Source: DATGKK01 sp035294725 (GTDB lineage: Bacteria > Actinomycetota > Acidimicrobiia > Acidimicrobiales > Bog-793). From it: a stretch of DNA of 49,224 nt. The stretch is from the NCBI GenBank assembly GCA_035294725.1, contig DATGKK010000133.1, positions 1-49,224 of the forward strand, written 5' to 3'. The translations under genes were made by a program, and so were the position numbers. This document shows positions 15,681 to 23,587 of the stretch, one piece after another. The notes beneath the pieces were generated by a model that was not told the origin of the DNA, did not search any database, and saw only the letters and a list, made by a program, of their open reading frames with translations. How positions within the stretch are numbered: the stretch's first letter is position 1; each line of letters opens with the position of its first letter.

Positions 15681-16661
15681 ATGAGCGAGCTGCTCATCGC
15701 CGCTAACCCCGATCCCGGTTCGAGCCTCGGCTACCTGCTGCGGGTGCCGCTCGGCGAGGGGCTCGTGCTGCGCACCTCCGGGACCTGGCCGCGCACGAAG
15801 GCGCTCTACTGCCACCCCGTGCCGGTTGACGAGTGGCCAGCGACCCCCGCCATCGTCGAGCGGATCCCGCTGCGCTCGTGCACCCGGCGCGGCGCCGCCA
15901 TCGACCTTGTCGCCGCCCGCTCCCGGGAGAACCGCTCCCAACTGGTGTTCACCACGGCAAGAGGCCGGGAGGTGGTGTTCTGGCAGGCGCCGCGCACCCG
16001 CCGGCAGGCACGTCCCTCGGTCAGAGTCCCCACGGCCCGGGCGGCGGGCATCGCCGAGCTGGAGATCATCGTCGACAGCCACGAGCGCTACGCCTACCGC
16101 TTCGACCGCCAGCAGGTGCGCACCACCAAGCGGGCGCTGCCCTGTGGCGACTACGGGATCACCATCGCAGGGACGCTCGTCGCCGCCGTGGAACGCAAGT
16201 CCGTCCCCGACCTCGTCAGGAGCCTGACAACAGGACGGCTGCGCTACGCGCTCGGCGAGCTCGCCGCTCTGCCACGAGCGGCCGTGGTCGTCGAAGACCG
16301 CTACTCGGAGATCTTCCGGCTGGACCGGGTCCGTCCCGCCCTCGTCGCTGACGGCATCGCTGAGTGCCAGGTCCGCTGGCCCAGCGTCCCGATCGTCTTC
16401 TGCGAGACACGCCCCCTCGCCGAGGAGTGGACCTACCGTTACCTCGCTGCCGCGCAGGCCTGGGCCACCGACGAGCCGGCCGCCATCGCCCGCATCGGCG
16501 CCGTGAGGCTGACCGACCGTCGAGGCGACGGGGGCGGCGAACCGGTGGCGGCGCAGATCCGAGCGTGGGCGCGTTCCGAGGGCCTCGAGATCTCCGAGCG
16601 CGGACGGATCCCGGCGTCGGTCCGCCAGGCGTGGGAGCGCGCAACCACGCCCCTGACCTGA
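15681..16661 (+). CDS. ERCC4-domain nuclease with C-terminal Lsr2-type DNA-binding domain
   Basis: A 326-residue protein. Residues 1-120 form an unrecognised N-domain. About 127-245 is an ERCC4 (XPF/Mus81-type) nuclease: ELEIIVDSHERYAY, then GDYGI (156-160) and the catalytic core VERKSVPDLVRSL with E171-R172-K173 and D177, matching GDXnERKX3D, followed by RAAVVVEDRYSEIF. The last 35 residues (IRAWARSEGLEISERGRIP) match the Lsr2 C-terminal domain, whose RGR motif grips the minor groove of AT-rich DNA. XPF family enzymes cut branched or flap DNA near single/double-strand junctions. Here an AT-binding tail would direct the nuclease; the target is unknown. It is probably monocistronic. Confidence 0.87.
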   Translation: MSELLIAANPDPGSSLGYLLRVPLGEGLVLRTSGTWPRTKALYCHPVPVDEWPATPAIVERIPLRSCTRRGAAIDLVAARSRENRSQLVFTTARGREVVFWQAPRTRRQARPSVRVPTARAAGIAELEIIVDSHERYAYRFDRQQVRTTKRALPCGDYGITIAGTLVAAVERKSVPDLVRSLTTGRLRYALGELAALPRAAVVVEDRYSEIFRLDRVRPALVADGIAECQVRWPSVPIVFCETRPLAEEWTYRYLAAAQAWATDEPAAIARIGAVRLTDRRGDGGGEPVAAQIRAWARSEGLEISERGRIPASVRQAWERATTPLT

Positions 16662-16848
16662 CGGCGCGATCTGCTGAGCCCGGGCCCGACGGTCGACGTC
16701 ACGAAGCGCTCCCCACGATGAGCCCAAGCCTGCGGAGCTCCAAGTTCTGCCGGTCGCTCCGGCGCTCAGGTAGCCGGGAGCAGCGCACGGCGAGGCCGAC
16801 AAGGGTCCTCCACCTGCTGGCGGCCGGCAGGGCCGCAGGAGTGTCACT

Positions 16849-17478
16849 ATGGACGAAGTGAGCGAACCAGGCACCGCTCGGCACTGGGACAGCGCGTACG
16901 AGGAGGGCGACGCCTCGTGCAGCTGGTTCGAGGAGCGGCCGGGGCGTTCGCTCGACATGCTCGAGCGAGCCGGGGTCACGCCCCGAGACAGCGTGATCGA
17001 CGTCGGAGGGGGCACGGCACGCCTCGTCGACGAGCTCATCGCCCGCGGCTTTGGCGACCTCACCGTGCTCGACGTCTCCGAGGTCGCGCTCTCTCGAGCC
17101 CGATCGAGGCTCAGAGCCCGTGCCGATCGTGTGACCTGGCTCGTGGCCGACCTCCTCGAGTGGGTGCCGGCTCGCACCTACCGGGTCTGGCACGACCGGG
17201 CCGTCTTCCACTTCATGACGGCCGAGGACGACCAGCGCCGCTACCTCGAGGCGCTGCACGCGGCCACCTCGGCCGGGGCCGTGGCGATCTTCGGCTGCTT
17301 CGCCGTAGACGGGCCGTCGTCCTGCTCGGGCCTGCCCGTGGCCCGCTACGAGCCGGCCGGCCTCGCGGAGCGTCTCGGCGAGCAGTGGCAGCTCGTCGCC
17401 GAGGGCCGCGAGGAGCACACCACCCCGACCCGTGTCGTCCAGCCCTTCTCCTGGGCGGCGCTCCGGCGGACGAGCTGA
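16849..17478 (+). CDS. Class I SAM-dependent methyltransferase
   Basis: A 209-residue Rossmann methyltransferase. The start HWDSAYEEGDASCSWFEERP is the substrate-lid region seen in thiopurine/TehB-like enzymes; motif I is VIDVGGGTARLVDEL (about 50-64), motif II LTVLDVSEVALSRAR, then WLVADLLEW and the motif IV-like WHDRAVFHFM. ATG 16849 is chosen for AGGAG 8 nt upstream; GTG 16858 is possible. The small membrane protein follows after 3 nt, so they form a pair. The acceptor substrate is unknown. Confidence 0.9.
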   Translation: MDEVSEPGTARHWDSAYEEGDASCSWFEERPGRSLDMLERAGVTPRDSVIDVGGGTARLVDELIARGFGDLTVLDVSEVALSRARSRLRARADRVTWLVADLLEWVPARTYRVWHDRAVFHFMTAEDDQRRYLEALHAATSAGAVAIFGCFAVDGPSSCSGLPVARYEPAGLAERLGEQWQLVAEGREEHTTPTRVVQPFSWAALRRTS

Positions 17479-17481
17479 CTC

Positions 17482-17709
17482 GTGGCCGTCACCATCTACG
17501 GCGTGTGCGCCGTCAGCTTCATGATGGTGATGTACGCGCTCGAGTCCCGGCACCGGCGCTTCATCGCCGGCTTCGCGCTCGGCTGCGCCCTCTCGAGCAG
17601 CTACGGCTTCCTCGCCGGCACCTGGCCCTTTGGCGTCGTCGAGGGCGTGTGGACCCTCGTGGCCGTCCGCCGCTACTGGACAACGAGACCGCCCTCGACC
17701 TACAGGTGA
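17482..17709 (+). CDS. Small membrane protein of actinobacterial type
   Basis: A 75-residue hydrophobic protein with two or three membrane segments (about 4-18 and 28-62). Recognisable stretches are SFMMVMYALE, FALGCALSSSYGFLAGTWPFG and VVEGVWTLVAVRRY, a pattern I associate with a conserved unnamed family in actinobacteria. It starts with GTG 3 nt after the stop of the methyltransferase and is probably co-translated. The role is unknown. Confidence 0.75.
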   Translation: MAVTIYGVCAVSFMMVMYALESRHRRFIAGFALGCALSSSYGFLAGTWPFGVVEGVWTLVAVRRYWTTRPPSTYR

Positions 17710-17939
17710 TGGCGCCTCTCGATGACACCACCGCCCTCGCCGGCCGGGCACCGCCCAGCCCCGGGCCGGAAGCGGCGCACCAGCTGGATCGGGCCCCTCC
17801 GGGCGCCGGGCTCCCGGCCGAGCCGGTGATGGCCCGCCGCCGACCGGCGATCCTCGCGTGTCGGGACTGAGTGCCCACGAACCCGGCCGCCAGCTCGACG
17901 ACCTGGGTCCATGGCCTGGCCCTCCGGGGCCGGCCGACG

Positions 17940-18509
17940 TCACTCGCCGAGCAGCTCGGCGACTCGGCGCAGCGTTGCTGCCAGGTTCTCGTCGACCTCG
18001 GTCACGGCCACATCGAGGGAAACCCAGCGCACCGGGGCAGAGGCCGACTCGGCCCGGGCCCGTTCCGGCGTGGCGGTGACGAGGGCGTAGCGGACGTCGG
18101 CATGCTCGTGGGCCGGCTCCAGGTGGCGAGCCTTCACGGCCACGACGGCCAGGTGCACCGGTCGTGCCAACCCCCCCGCAGGCCGGAGAGGGCGGAGGTC
18201 GGCAAGGCCGGTCTCCTCTTCCGCCTCGCGGAGCGCCACGGCGAGCGGGTCGTCCTCGCCGGGGTCGCCGTGCCCGCCGACGTGCAGCCAGGCGCCCTGG
18301 CGCTCGTGCCAGCGGAGCAGCACGCGGCGTCGCTGCGGATCGAGGACGATGGCCGAACCGGTGAGATGGAGCGGGAGCGAGCGGTCGTAGGGGTCGTGCT
18401 CGCCCGAGAACAGCTCGCGGACCCGTTCGAGGGAACGGCGCTCCTCCACCTCGGCCGGCTCGTAGCTCTCGAGCCAAGCCGGGCCTCGAGGCTCCGAGCT
18501 CTCCGCCAT
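17940..18509 (-). CDS. NUDIX hydrolase
   Basis: About 189 residues from ATG 18509. The NUDIX box runs GGHGDPGEDDPLAVALREAEEETGL in overlapping pieces: GHGDPGE, then LREAEEETGL with the metal-binding glutamates. There is one extra residue between the first Glu and RE compared with the textbook spacing, a variant found in many family members. It precedes strands with VHLAVVAVKAR and VRWVSLDVA. A TAGGCT box (18517-18522, minus strand) is 7 nt before the start, so the mRNA is probably leaderless. It cleaves a nucleoside diphosphate linked to X; the substrate is unknown. Confidence 0.9.
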   Translation of the reverse strand: MAESSEPRGPAWLESYEPAEVEERRSLERVRELFSGEHDPYDRSLPLHLTGSAIVLDPQRRRVLLRWHERQGAWLHVGGHGDPGEDDPLAVALREAEEETGLADLRPLRPAGGLARPVHLAVVAVKARHLEPAHEHADVRYALVTATPERARAESASAPVRWVSLDVAVTEVDENLAATLRRVAELLGE

Positions 18510-18516
18510 GCCGGCA

Positions 18517-18522
18517 AGCCTA
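18517..18522 (-). promoter_or_regulatory. -10 box for leaderless NUDIX gene
   Basis: TAGGCT on the minus strand, 7 nt before ATG 18509. Confidence 0.5.
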
Positions 18523-18641
18523 GGAAGGGCCCGGCGGCGTCGCCGTGCTCCCGGCGGATGCCCACGACGCTGCCCAGGGACGCGGGGTCGACTCCGCAGA
18601 CCCCGTTCCTCGGGGTGCTGGGAACCGGTCATACTGTCTCA

Positions 18642-19358
18642 GTGTCCAGCGTGACCTTGAGGCCCGGTTCGCACCGGAAGGGGGAGGACGGCGACCTCGC
18701 CCCATCGCCGCTCGCGGCGCGCTGGCGGGCGGTGCTCGGGATCGGGCTCGCCGCCGTGCTCGCCGGCGTGCTGATCGAGGGCTTCCGCGTGGGTGTGGCC
18801 AGCACGGTGCCGGGCACCCCCGCCGCCGCGCACCAGGTAGTGCCGAAGAACCTGGTCGCAGTCGGCGCCGACCTGGTGCCGAACCCCTCGATGCTGCCGG
18901 CGGCGACGCCCGGGCTCGCCATCGACCTCCATGCCTGGGGCCAATTTCCCCGCCTCGCGGACGTGCCGGTGACGATCGGCACAGGCGCGAGCGCGCACGA
19001 GGGCCACGCCCAGCTCGTCTCGCTCCGGCACACACGCACGGGCGGGGTCTGGTTCACGGTCCCGGTGAGCGCCGGGAGGTGGTACGCCGAGCGGATCGAC
19101 GTCCTCGTCCGGCACCTCGACCCGGGCGCCTACGTGAGCGTCAACCTCGAGTGGTACCACCTGGAGCAAGACGGGGTCTCAGAGCCCCTCGGCGCCTCCG
19201 TGACCACCCTCCACCACTCCGGCAGCTCGCCCGTCACGGTCCGCCAGTTCGGGTTCTCCCCTGCGACCGCCGACCGCGCTCATGTCGTGGTCAACGTCGT
19301 CGGCGGAGGCGAGGTGCTCGTCCTCGGCGCCGAGCTCCACCTCGCCGTCCAGCGGTAG
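18642..19358 (+). CDS. Membrane-anchored extracytoplasmic beta-sandwich protein
   Basis: About 238 residues from GTG 18642. A short basic N-terminus leads to one membrane helix (about 32-50, WRAVLGIGLAAVLAGVLIEGF), followed by an outer domain rich in beta-strands: LVAVGADLVPNP, GVWFTVPVSAGRWYAERIDVLVRHL, YVSVNLEWYHLEQDG and HVVVNVVGGGEVLVLGAELHL. The layout recalls carbohydrate-binding or concanavalin-like jelly rolls found in envelope proteins, but no named family was recognised. A TACTGT box stands 4 nt before the start. The last 180 bp overlap, antisense, the membrane protein gene on the other strand. Confidence 0.7.
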   Translation: MSSVTLRPGSHRKGEDGDLAPSPLAARWRAVLGIGLAAVLAGVLIEGFRVGVASTVPGTPAAAHQVVPKNLVAVGADLVPNPSMLPAATPGLAIDLHAWGQFPRLADVPVTIGTGASAHEGHAQLVSLRHTRTGGVWFTVPVSAGRWYAERIDVLVRHLDPGAYVSVNLEWYHLEQDGVSEPLGASVTTLHHSGSSPVTVRQFGFSPATADRAHVVVNVVGGGEVLVLGAELHLAVQR

Positions 19359-20948
19359 CGCTCCCGCCGCCACCGGCGAGGCGCCGAAGCGCCGCCACAG
19401 CCGCTCGACGAGGAGCGTCCCGACCACGATCATCGTGAGGTCGAGCAGCGAGTCGAACAGCACCCCGTGCTTCACCACGCCGTCGAGCCCGCCGCCCACG
19501 GGCGCCTGCACGAACACAAGCCCCGCCGTGAGCACGGTCGCGGCGAGGACCTCGGGCGAGGTGGCTCGGGGCGCTCGACGCCAGGCCACCACGGCCGTTG
19601 CAAGGCCGACCAGAAGGACCAGGGCGACGAACCACAGGGCGTGCGGCAGGATCGACTGGTGCACGAGCGTCCACGGTGAGTCGGTCGCGTACTGGCGGAG
19701 GCCGCTCCCGGCCCCGGCCGGCAGGTTGGCGTACGGCGGGCGGAGCAAAAGGTCCCTGTTCGCGTTCTTGCTGAGGATCGTGATCAGGTTCCCCGGGTGG
19801 GCGAGGTAGAAGCTCACGATCTTCCCGACGCCGATCCGGTCGAAGAACTCGGTCTGGATGAACGGCTTCGCGAACGCGCTCCTCGCGTCCGCCGTCGCGA
19901 ACCCGGCATAGCGGGCGAGTGACTGCGGCAGGCCGAGCGAGGCAAGGGCGGCCTTCGGGTTGCCCGAGCGGAGGATCCCGTCGAAGACCGAGTCGTAGAG
20001 CTGGTAGGCCTTCAGGTAGGGGACCTGGGAGGTCCAGTCCCACAGGCCGAACCCGGCGATCGTGAGGGCGCCGAGGGCCCCTGCCACCCGCCACTCCCGG
20101 CGCGGCCTCAGGTGCCGCCAGGCGAGCACGAGGGCGAGCAGCGTGAAGACGACGGCGATCACGGCGTCCTCGGTCTTCGCGGACACGGCCATGGCGGAGG
20201 CGGCGACGAAGCCTGCGAACGGGAGCAGCGGGCGCCGGGAGGTGGCGGTGCAGGCGGCGAGACCGATGGCGAGGAGCGTGAAGCCGATCTCGGTCGGCTC
20301 GGAGAAGAAGGAGTTGAAGTACTGGACGTACCCGAAGTCGGTGAAGGCGATGGCGAGGAGGATCTCCGCGGCCCCCCGGGCCCTCGCGGGGAGCTGGCGA
20401 GCGGCGACGAACAGCGAGGCGAGCGCGCCCAGCCAGACGAGGGCGTTCAGCAGGCCGAGCCACCTGATGTCGAAGGTGCTCCCGCCGCCGAGGAGGCCGT
20501 GCAGGCCGATGGCGAGGCGGGCCATGACGAGGGTCGAGCTGTGGTACCCGAAGTAGTACGAGTAGTTGTTCGCGTTGCCGGCCACCGAAGCTGACAGGCC
20601 GAGGGCGGCAAGGCTCTGGTGGAGGTGGTACTTGTAGGTGAGCGCGTAGGCCGAGTACGGCTGGGACGCGACGGGGGCGACGCCGAGCTGGACCGTCAGC
20701 CGCTCGTAGTCGCCCTGGTTGGCGAGCCCCTTCACCGGGCTCGACAGCACCGTCCAGAGCACGTACACGGCGGAGACCCCGAACACGACCCACTCGAAGG
20801 CTCCGAACGGGCGGGCGCGCCGCTCCGGCTTCGCGACCCCGTCGATCTCCGCCAGGCGGCGGCGGCGCGCGGCCTCAGCCCTGCCGACAAGGGCGGCAGC
20901 GACGAGCACGATCCCGGCGAGCAGAACGACGAGTGCGAAGATCCCCAT
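19179..20948 (-). CDS. Large multi-pass membrane protein, possibly GT-C type
   Basis: A 589-residue protein with about eleven hydrophobic segments, from the N-terminal anchor (3-23) through VVFGVSAVYVLW, LGLLNALVWLGALASLFVAA, ILLAIAFTDFGYVQYF, ALVLAWRHL and the late helices ALWFVALVLLVGLATAVVAW and LTMIVVGTLLVERLW. The first outer loop has NQGDYERLTVQL and NYSYYFGYHSST, with acidic residues where GT-C glycosyltransferases keep theirs, but I cannot prove the activity. The final 60 residues are acidic and encoded antisense to the neighbour; they may simply be read-through to the next stop. No homologue name is certain. Confidence 0.75.
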   Translation of the reverse strand: MGIFALVVLLAGIVLVAAALVGRAEAARRRRLAEIDGVAKPERRARPFGAFEWVVFGVSAVYVLWTVLSSPVKGLANQGDYERLTVQLGVAPVASQPYSAYALTYKYHLHQSLAALGLSASVAGNANNYSYYFGYHSSTLVMARLAIGLHGLLGGGSTFDIRWLGLLNALVWLGALASLFVAARQLPARARGAAEILLAIAFTDFGYVQYFNSFFSEPTEIGFTLLAIGLAACTATSRRPLLPFAGFVAASAMAVSAKTEDAVIAVVFTLLALVLAWRHLRPRREWRVAGALGALTIAGFGLWDWTSQVPYLKAYQLYDSVFDGILRSGNPKAALASLGLPQSLARYAGFATADARSAFAKPFIQTEFFDRIGVGKIVSFYLAHPGNLITILSKNANRDLLLRPPYANLPAGAGSGLRQYATDSPWTLVHQSILPHALWFVALVLLVGLATAVVAWRRAPRATSPEVLAATVLTAGLVFVQAPVGGGLDGVVKHGVLFDSLLDLTMIVVGTLLVERLWRRFGASPVAAGALPLDGEVELGAEDEHLASADDVDHDMSAVGGRRGEPELADRDGRAAGVVEGGHGGAEGL

Positions 20949-21069
20949 GGTCGAAACGCGTCCTCACCCCACTTGGCGACCGTGGCACCGGCTGTGCCCC
21001 GCGCCCCATCCTCGCGCGCTCCCGGGCGAGCTCCGACCGAGCGTCACCTCGCCACCGGCGGCACCGGGA

Positions 21070-22698
21070 TCAGTGCCGGGACGGCCGGCGCAACGGGAGC
21101 AGGGAGGGACGAAGTGAGCGGTGGCGCCGCCGCAAGGCGAGGAGGAGCCCGCCGGCGAGGGCGGTGGCGCCCGCGGCTGCTGCGGCGAGCGGCCCCGCGG
21201 TGGCTCCGCCAGCCTGGCTCGGCAGCACGACCGCCGTCGCACGGCCTGCCGGGGAGCCCGCTACGGGCGAAGTGACCGGGCTCGTCGTGCGCGGGACGGC
21301 GAGGTGGTTGGCGGTGAGCTCGGCGTGGGCACTGCGCACGAGCCGCACCCCGCGGGTCCGGCGGGCGCCGCCCGTCGCCTGCGAGCGCGCCGCACCCGGG
21401 GAGGTGTGGCTCTCGTGCGCGTCGAGCTGGCCCGTCACCTTGGTGGCCTGGCGTGCCGGGGTGCGCTGCGGTGGCTTCTGCCGCTTCGGCGGACCGCCCG
21501 GAGCCGTCGAGGCCGCCGTCGACGCGAGAAGCCCTCCGCCCGAGGCGGCCACGATGGTCTCGCCGGCGTCTCCGGTGGTGTACGGCCAGCCGTAGTTGGC
21601 CGCTCCAGCCGCCTGCAGCATGTTCGAGAGGCCCGACTGAGCTGCGCCCGGGCTGCCGCTCGCCTCGAGGGCGATCGCCACGGACGGCCAGTAGGAGACC
21701 TTCTCGAGCTCGACCGATGCACCGCTCAGGTAGGGAGCGCTCTCGTTGGGCTGGTCCCAGTTCGGCTGGGAGGAGGAGAAGTGGGCCATCAGCCCGGCCG
21801 CCCGCCCGGCGGGGACCGCGCCCCACTCGACGGCGCTCACCTGCTCGAGCGCGTCCGGGTAGAGGTTCGACCAGTCCGTCGGGTGCTGCCAGCCGTTTTG
21901 CTGGCGCGCCCAGTCGTAGGCGCCCGTGGCCGGGTCCCAGAGGCTGGCGATCCCGCTTTGCATGAGGCTCGTCCTCGCGGCCGCCTCCTGCTCGAGAGAG
22001 GAGTTGCCGAGCACCCGCTCGATCGCCGTCGCCGCCTCGAGGCCCCCGAGGACCTGCACGTTGTCCATGAGGTAGGCGACGTGCCAGGAGGGCGTCGCCC
22101 AGGTGAGCCCGTCAGGTTGCTGGGTCGAGGCGATCGCCGCCAGGGCGCCGGCCACGCCGCCGCTCACCGAGCGCAAGGCGGCGAGGTTCCCCGTCGCCGA
22201 GTAGGTGTCCCAGACGGCGGCAAGGTAGGTGCCGGCGTAGGCGTCGGTGGAGTCCTCCGTGCCGGTCGACACGAGCTCGGTGCCCCCGACGACGTCGTAG
22301 TCGGTGACGTACCCGGTCTGTGGGCTCTCGGCGCTCGCGTACCAGCGCAGGTAGGACCAGGCGGCGTCCGCGTAGCTGGCGTCGCCGGTGACCGAGGCCG
22401 CCCGGGCGAGGCCGATGGCGGCGAAGTTCGCGAGGTAGGGGTGGACCAGCCGGAGCACCGGCCGGTCCGGCCAGACGGCGATCGCCCCGTCGGGGAGCTG
22501 CGCGCTCATGATCCAGTTCGCCTGGGCCACGACCGTCGACTCCGCCGCTCCCGCGAGCGCCGGCCGACCGGCCGGGACCGGGGCCGCGACGGCGCCGAGG
22601 GTGGCGAAGGCCGCAAGGGTGCCGAGCCCTGCTACTGAGACGAGCCGACGGGAGGCAGAGGCGGTCTCGGGGGGAACCACGTAGTGTGGTTTCGACAC
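21070..22698 (-). CDS. Secreted six-hairpin glycosidase-like protein with C-terminal anchor
   Basis: A 542-residue exported protein. A signal peptide is visible (basic start, LVSVAGLGTLAAFATLGAVAA, Ala-rich cleavage near 42-50). The mature part (about 53-390) shows repeated helical hairpins with Trp/Tyr/Asp-rich loops (MSAQLPDGAIAVWPDR, WSYLRWYASAESPQTGYVTDYD, TSWHVAYLMDN-like segment, DWARQQNGWQHPTDWSNLYPD in pieces), as in alpha/alpha toroid glycosidases. A Thr/Pro/Ser-rich linker follows, then a C-terminal membrane helix (GPLAAAAAGATALAGGLLLAL) with a basic stop-transfer tail. The start is GTG 22698. The substrate is unknown. It lies next to two other envelope proteins. Confidence 0.8.
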   Translation of the reverse strand: MSKPHYVVPPETASASRRLVSVAGLGTLAAFATLGAVAAPVPAGRPALAGAAESTVVAQANWIMSAQLPDGAIAVWPDRPVLRLVHPYLANFAAIGLARAASVTGDASYADAAWSYLRWYASAESPQTGYVTDYDVVGGTELVSTGTEDSTDAYAGTYLAAVWDTYSATGNLAALRSVSGGVAGALAAIASTQQPDGLTWATPSWHVAYLMDNVQVLGGLEAATAIERVLGNSSLEQEAAARTSLMQSGIASLWDPATGAYDWARQQNGWQHPTDWSNLYPDALEQVSAVEWGAVPAGRAAGLMAHFSSSQPNWDQPNESAPYLSGASVELEKVSYWPSVAIALEASGSPGAAQSGLSNMLQAAGAANYGWPYTTGDAGETIVAASGGGLLASTAASTAPGGPPKRQKPPQRTPARQATKVTGQLDAHESHTSPGAARSQATGGARRTRGVRLVRSAHAELTANHLAVPRTTSPVTSPVAGSPAGRATAVVLPSQAGGATAGPLAAAAAGATALAGGLLLALRRRHRSLRPSLLPLRRPSRH

Positions 22699-22724
22699 CC
22701 CGGAGCGTGTTCTTTAGCACTCTA

Positions 22725-22742
22725 AGTAGTCAGTTGACTACT
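22725..22742. promoter_or_regulatory. Palindrome AGTAGTCA-GT-TGACTACT
   Basis: A perfect 8-bp-arm inverted repeat with a 2-nt centre, 27 bp before the start of the six-hairpin gene and in an unusually AT-rich island for this genome. It is probably an operator near the promoter of that gene; possible -10 boxes TAGAGT and TAAAGA follow on the minus strand. Confidence 0.6.
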
Positions 22743-22774
22743 ATGAGCATTGGCGCAAGCGGCGTACGCGCGCG

Positions 22775-23587
22775 TCAGGCGAGCGGCGTTGCCTCCTCGG
22801 GCGGGCGGAGCTGAACGCCGCCGATGGCCGCAAGCTCCCGCTTCATCTCCCCGACCGAGTGGTGCTCGGCGAGGCGGGGGGAGTAGAGCATCGAGCTCAC
22901 GATCGCCGCCTGGGCATCGGCGACGAGGAAGGCCTCGGCCACGTGCCGGACGGTGCCGGCCCCCCCGCTCGCCACGACGGGGACGTTGACGGCGGCGGCC
23001 ACCATGCCGGTGATCTCGAGGTCGTAGCCGGCTTGGGTCCCGTCCCGGTCGATGCTGTTCACGACGAGCTCCCCCGCGCCGAGCTCGGCGGCCCGCACCG
23101 CCCAGGCCACGGCGTCGAGCCCGGTCATGTGGCGAGCCCCGTCGATGGCGATCTCGTAGCCGCTCGGGATCGCCGCCGACGGCTCGACGGCCTTCACCTG
23201 CATGCTGACCACGACGCACTGGGAGCCGAACGCGCGGGCGCCGGCGGCCACGAGCGACGGGTCTCGCACCGCCATGGAGTCGATGCTCACCTTCTCGGCG
23301 CCGGCCTTCAACACCGCCCGCATGTCGTCGACCGAGCGGAGGCCGCCTCCGACGGTGAAGGGCACGAACACCCTCTCGGCCACCCGCTCGACCGTGCCGA
23401 GGTCGATGCGCCGGCGGTCGCTCGAGGCCGTGATGTCGTAGAAGACGATCTCGTCGATGCCGTCCTCGTAGAGCCGTGCGGCGAATTCGACCGGGTCGCC
23501 GACGTCGACGTTGTCCTGGAATTGCCGGGCCTTCGTGAGGCGGCCGTCGCGCACGTCGAAGCAGGCGACGAGCCGGCGCGTCAGCAT
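22775..23587 (-). CDS. hisF: Imidazole glycerol phosphate synthase cyclase subunit HisF
   Basis: A 270-residue beta/alpha barrel that joins PRFAR and ammonia to make imidazole glycerol phosphate and AICAR in histidine synthesis, fed by HisH. Catalytic D11 is present (ACFDVRDG). The phosphate loops are FTVGGGLRS (77-85), NSIDRDGT (177-184) and VASGGAG. Unlike the Thermotoga enzyme, the residue at the Asp130 position is Gln (VVVSMQVKAVE, Q130). The insert AIPSGYEIAIDGARHMTG marks the longer HisF subgroup. ATG 23587 overlaps the end of hisH by 7 nt. Confidence 0.93.
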   Translation of the reverse strand: MLTRRLVACFDVRDGRLTKARQFQDNVDVGDPVEFAARLYEDGIDEIVFYDITASSDRRRIDLGTVERVAERVFVPFTVGGGLRSVDDMRAVLKAGAEKVSIDSMAVRDPSLVAAGARAFGSQCVVVSMQVKAVEPSAAIPSGYEIAIDGARHMTGLDAVAWAVRAAELGAGELVVNSIDRDGTQAGYDLEITGMVAAAVNVPVVASGGAGTVRHVAEAFLVADAQAAIVSSMLYSPRLAEHHSVGEMKRELAAIGGVQLRPPEEATPLA

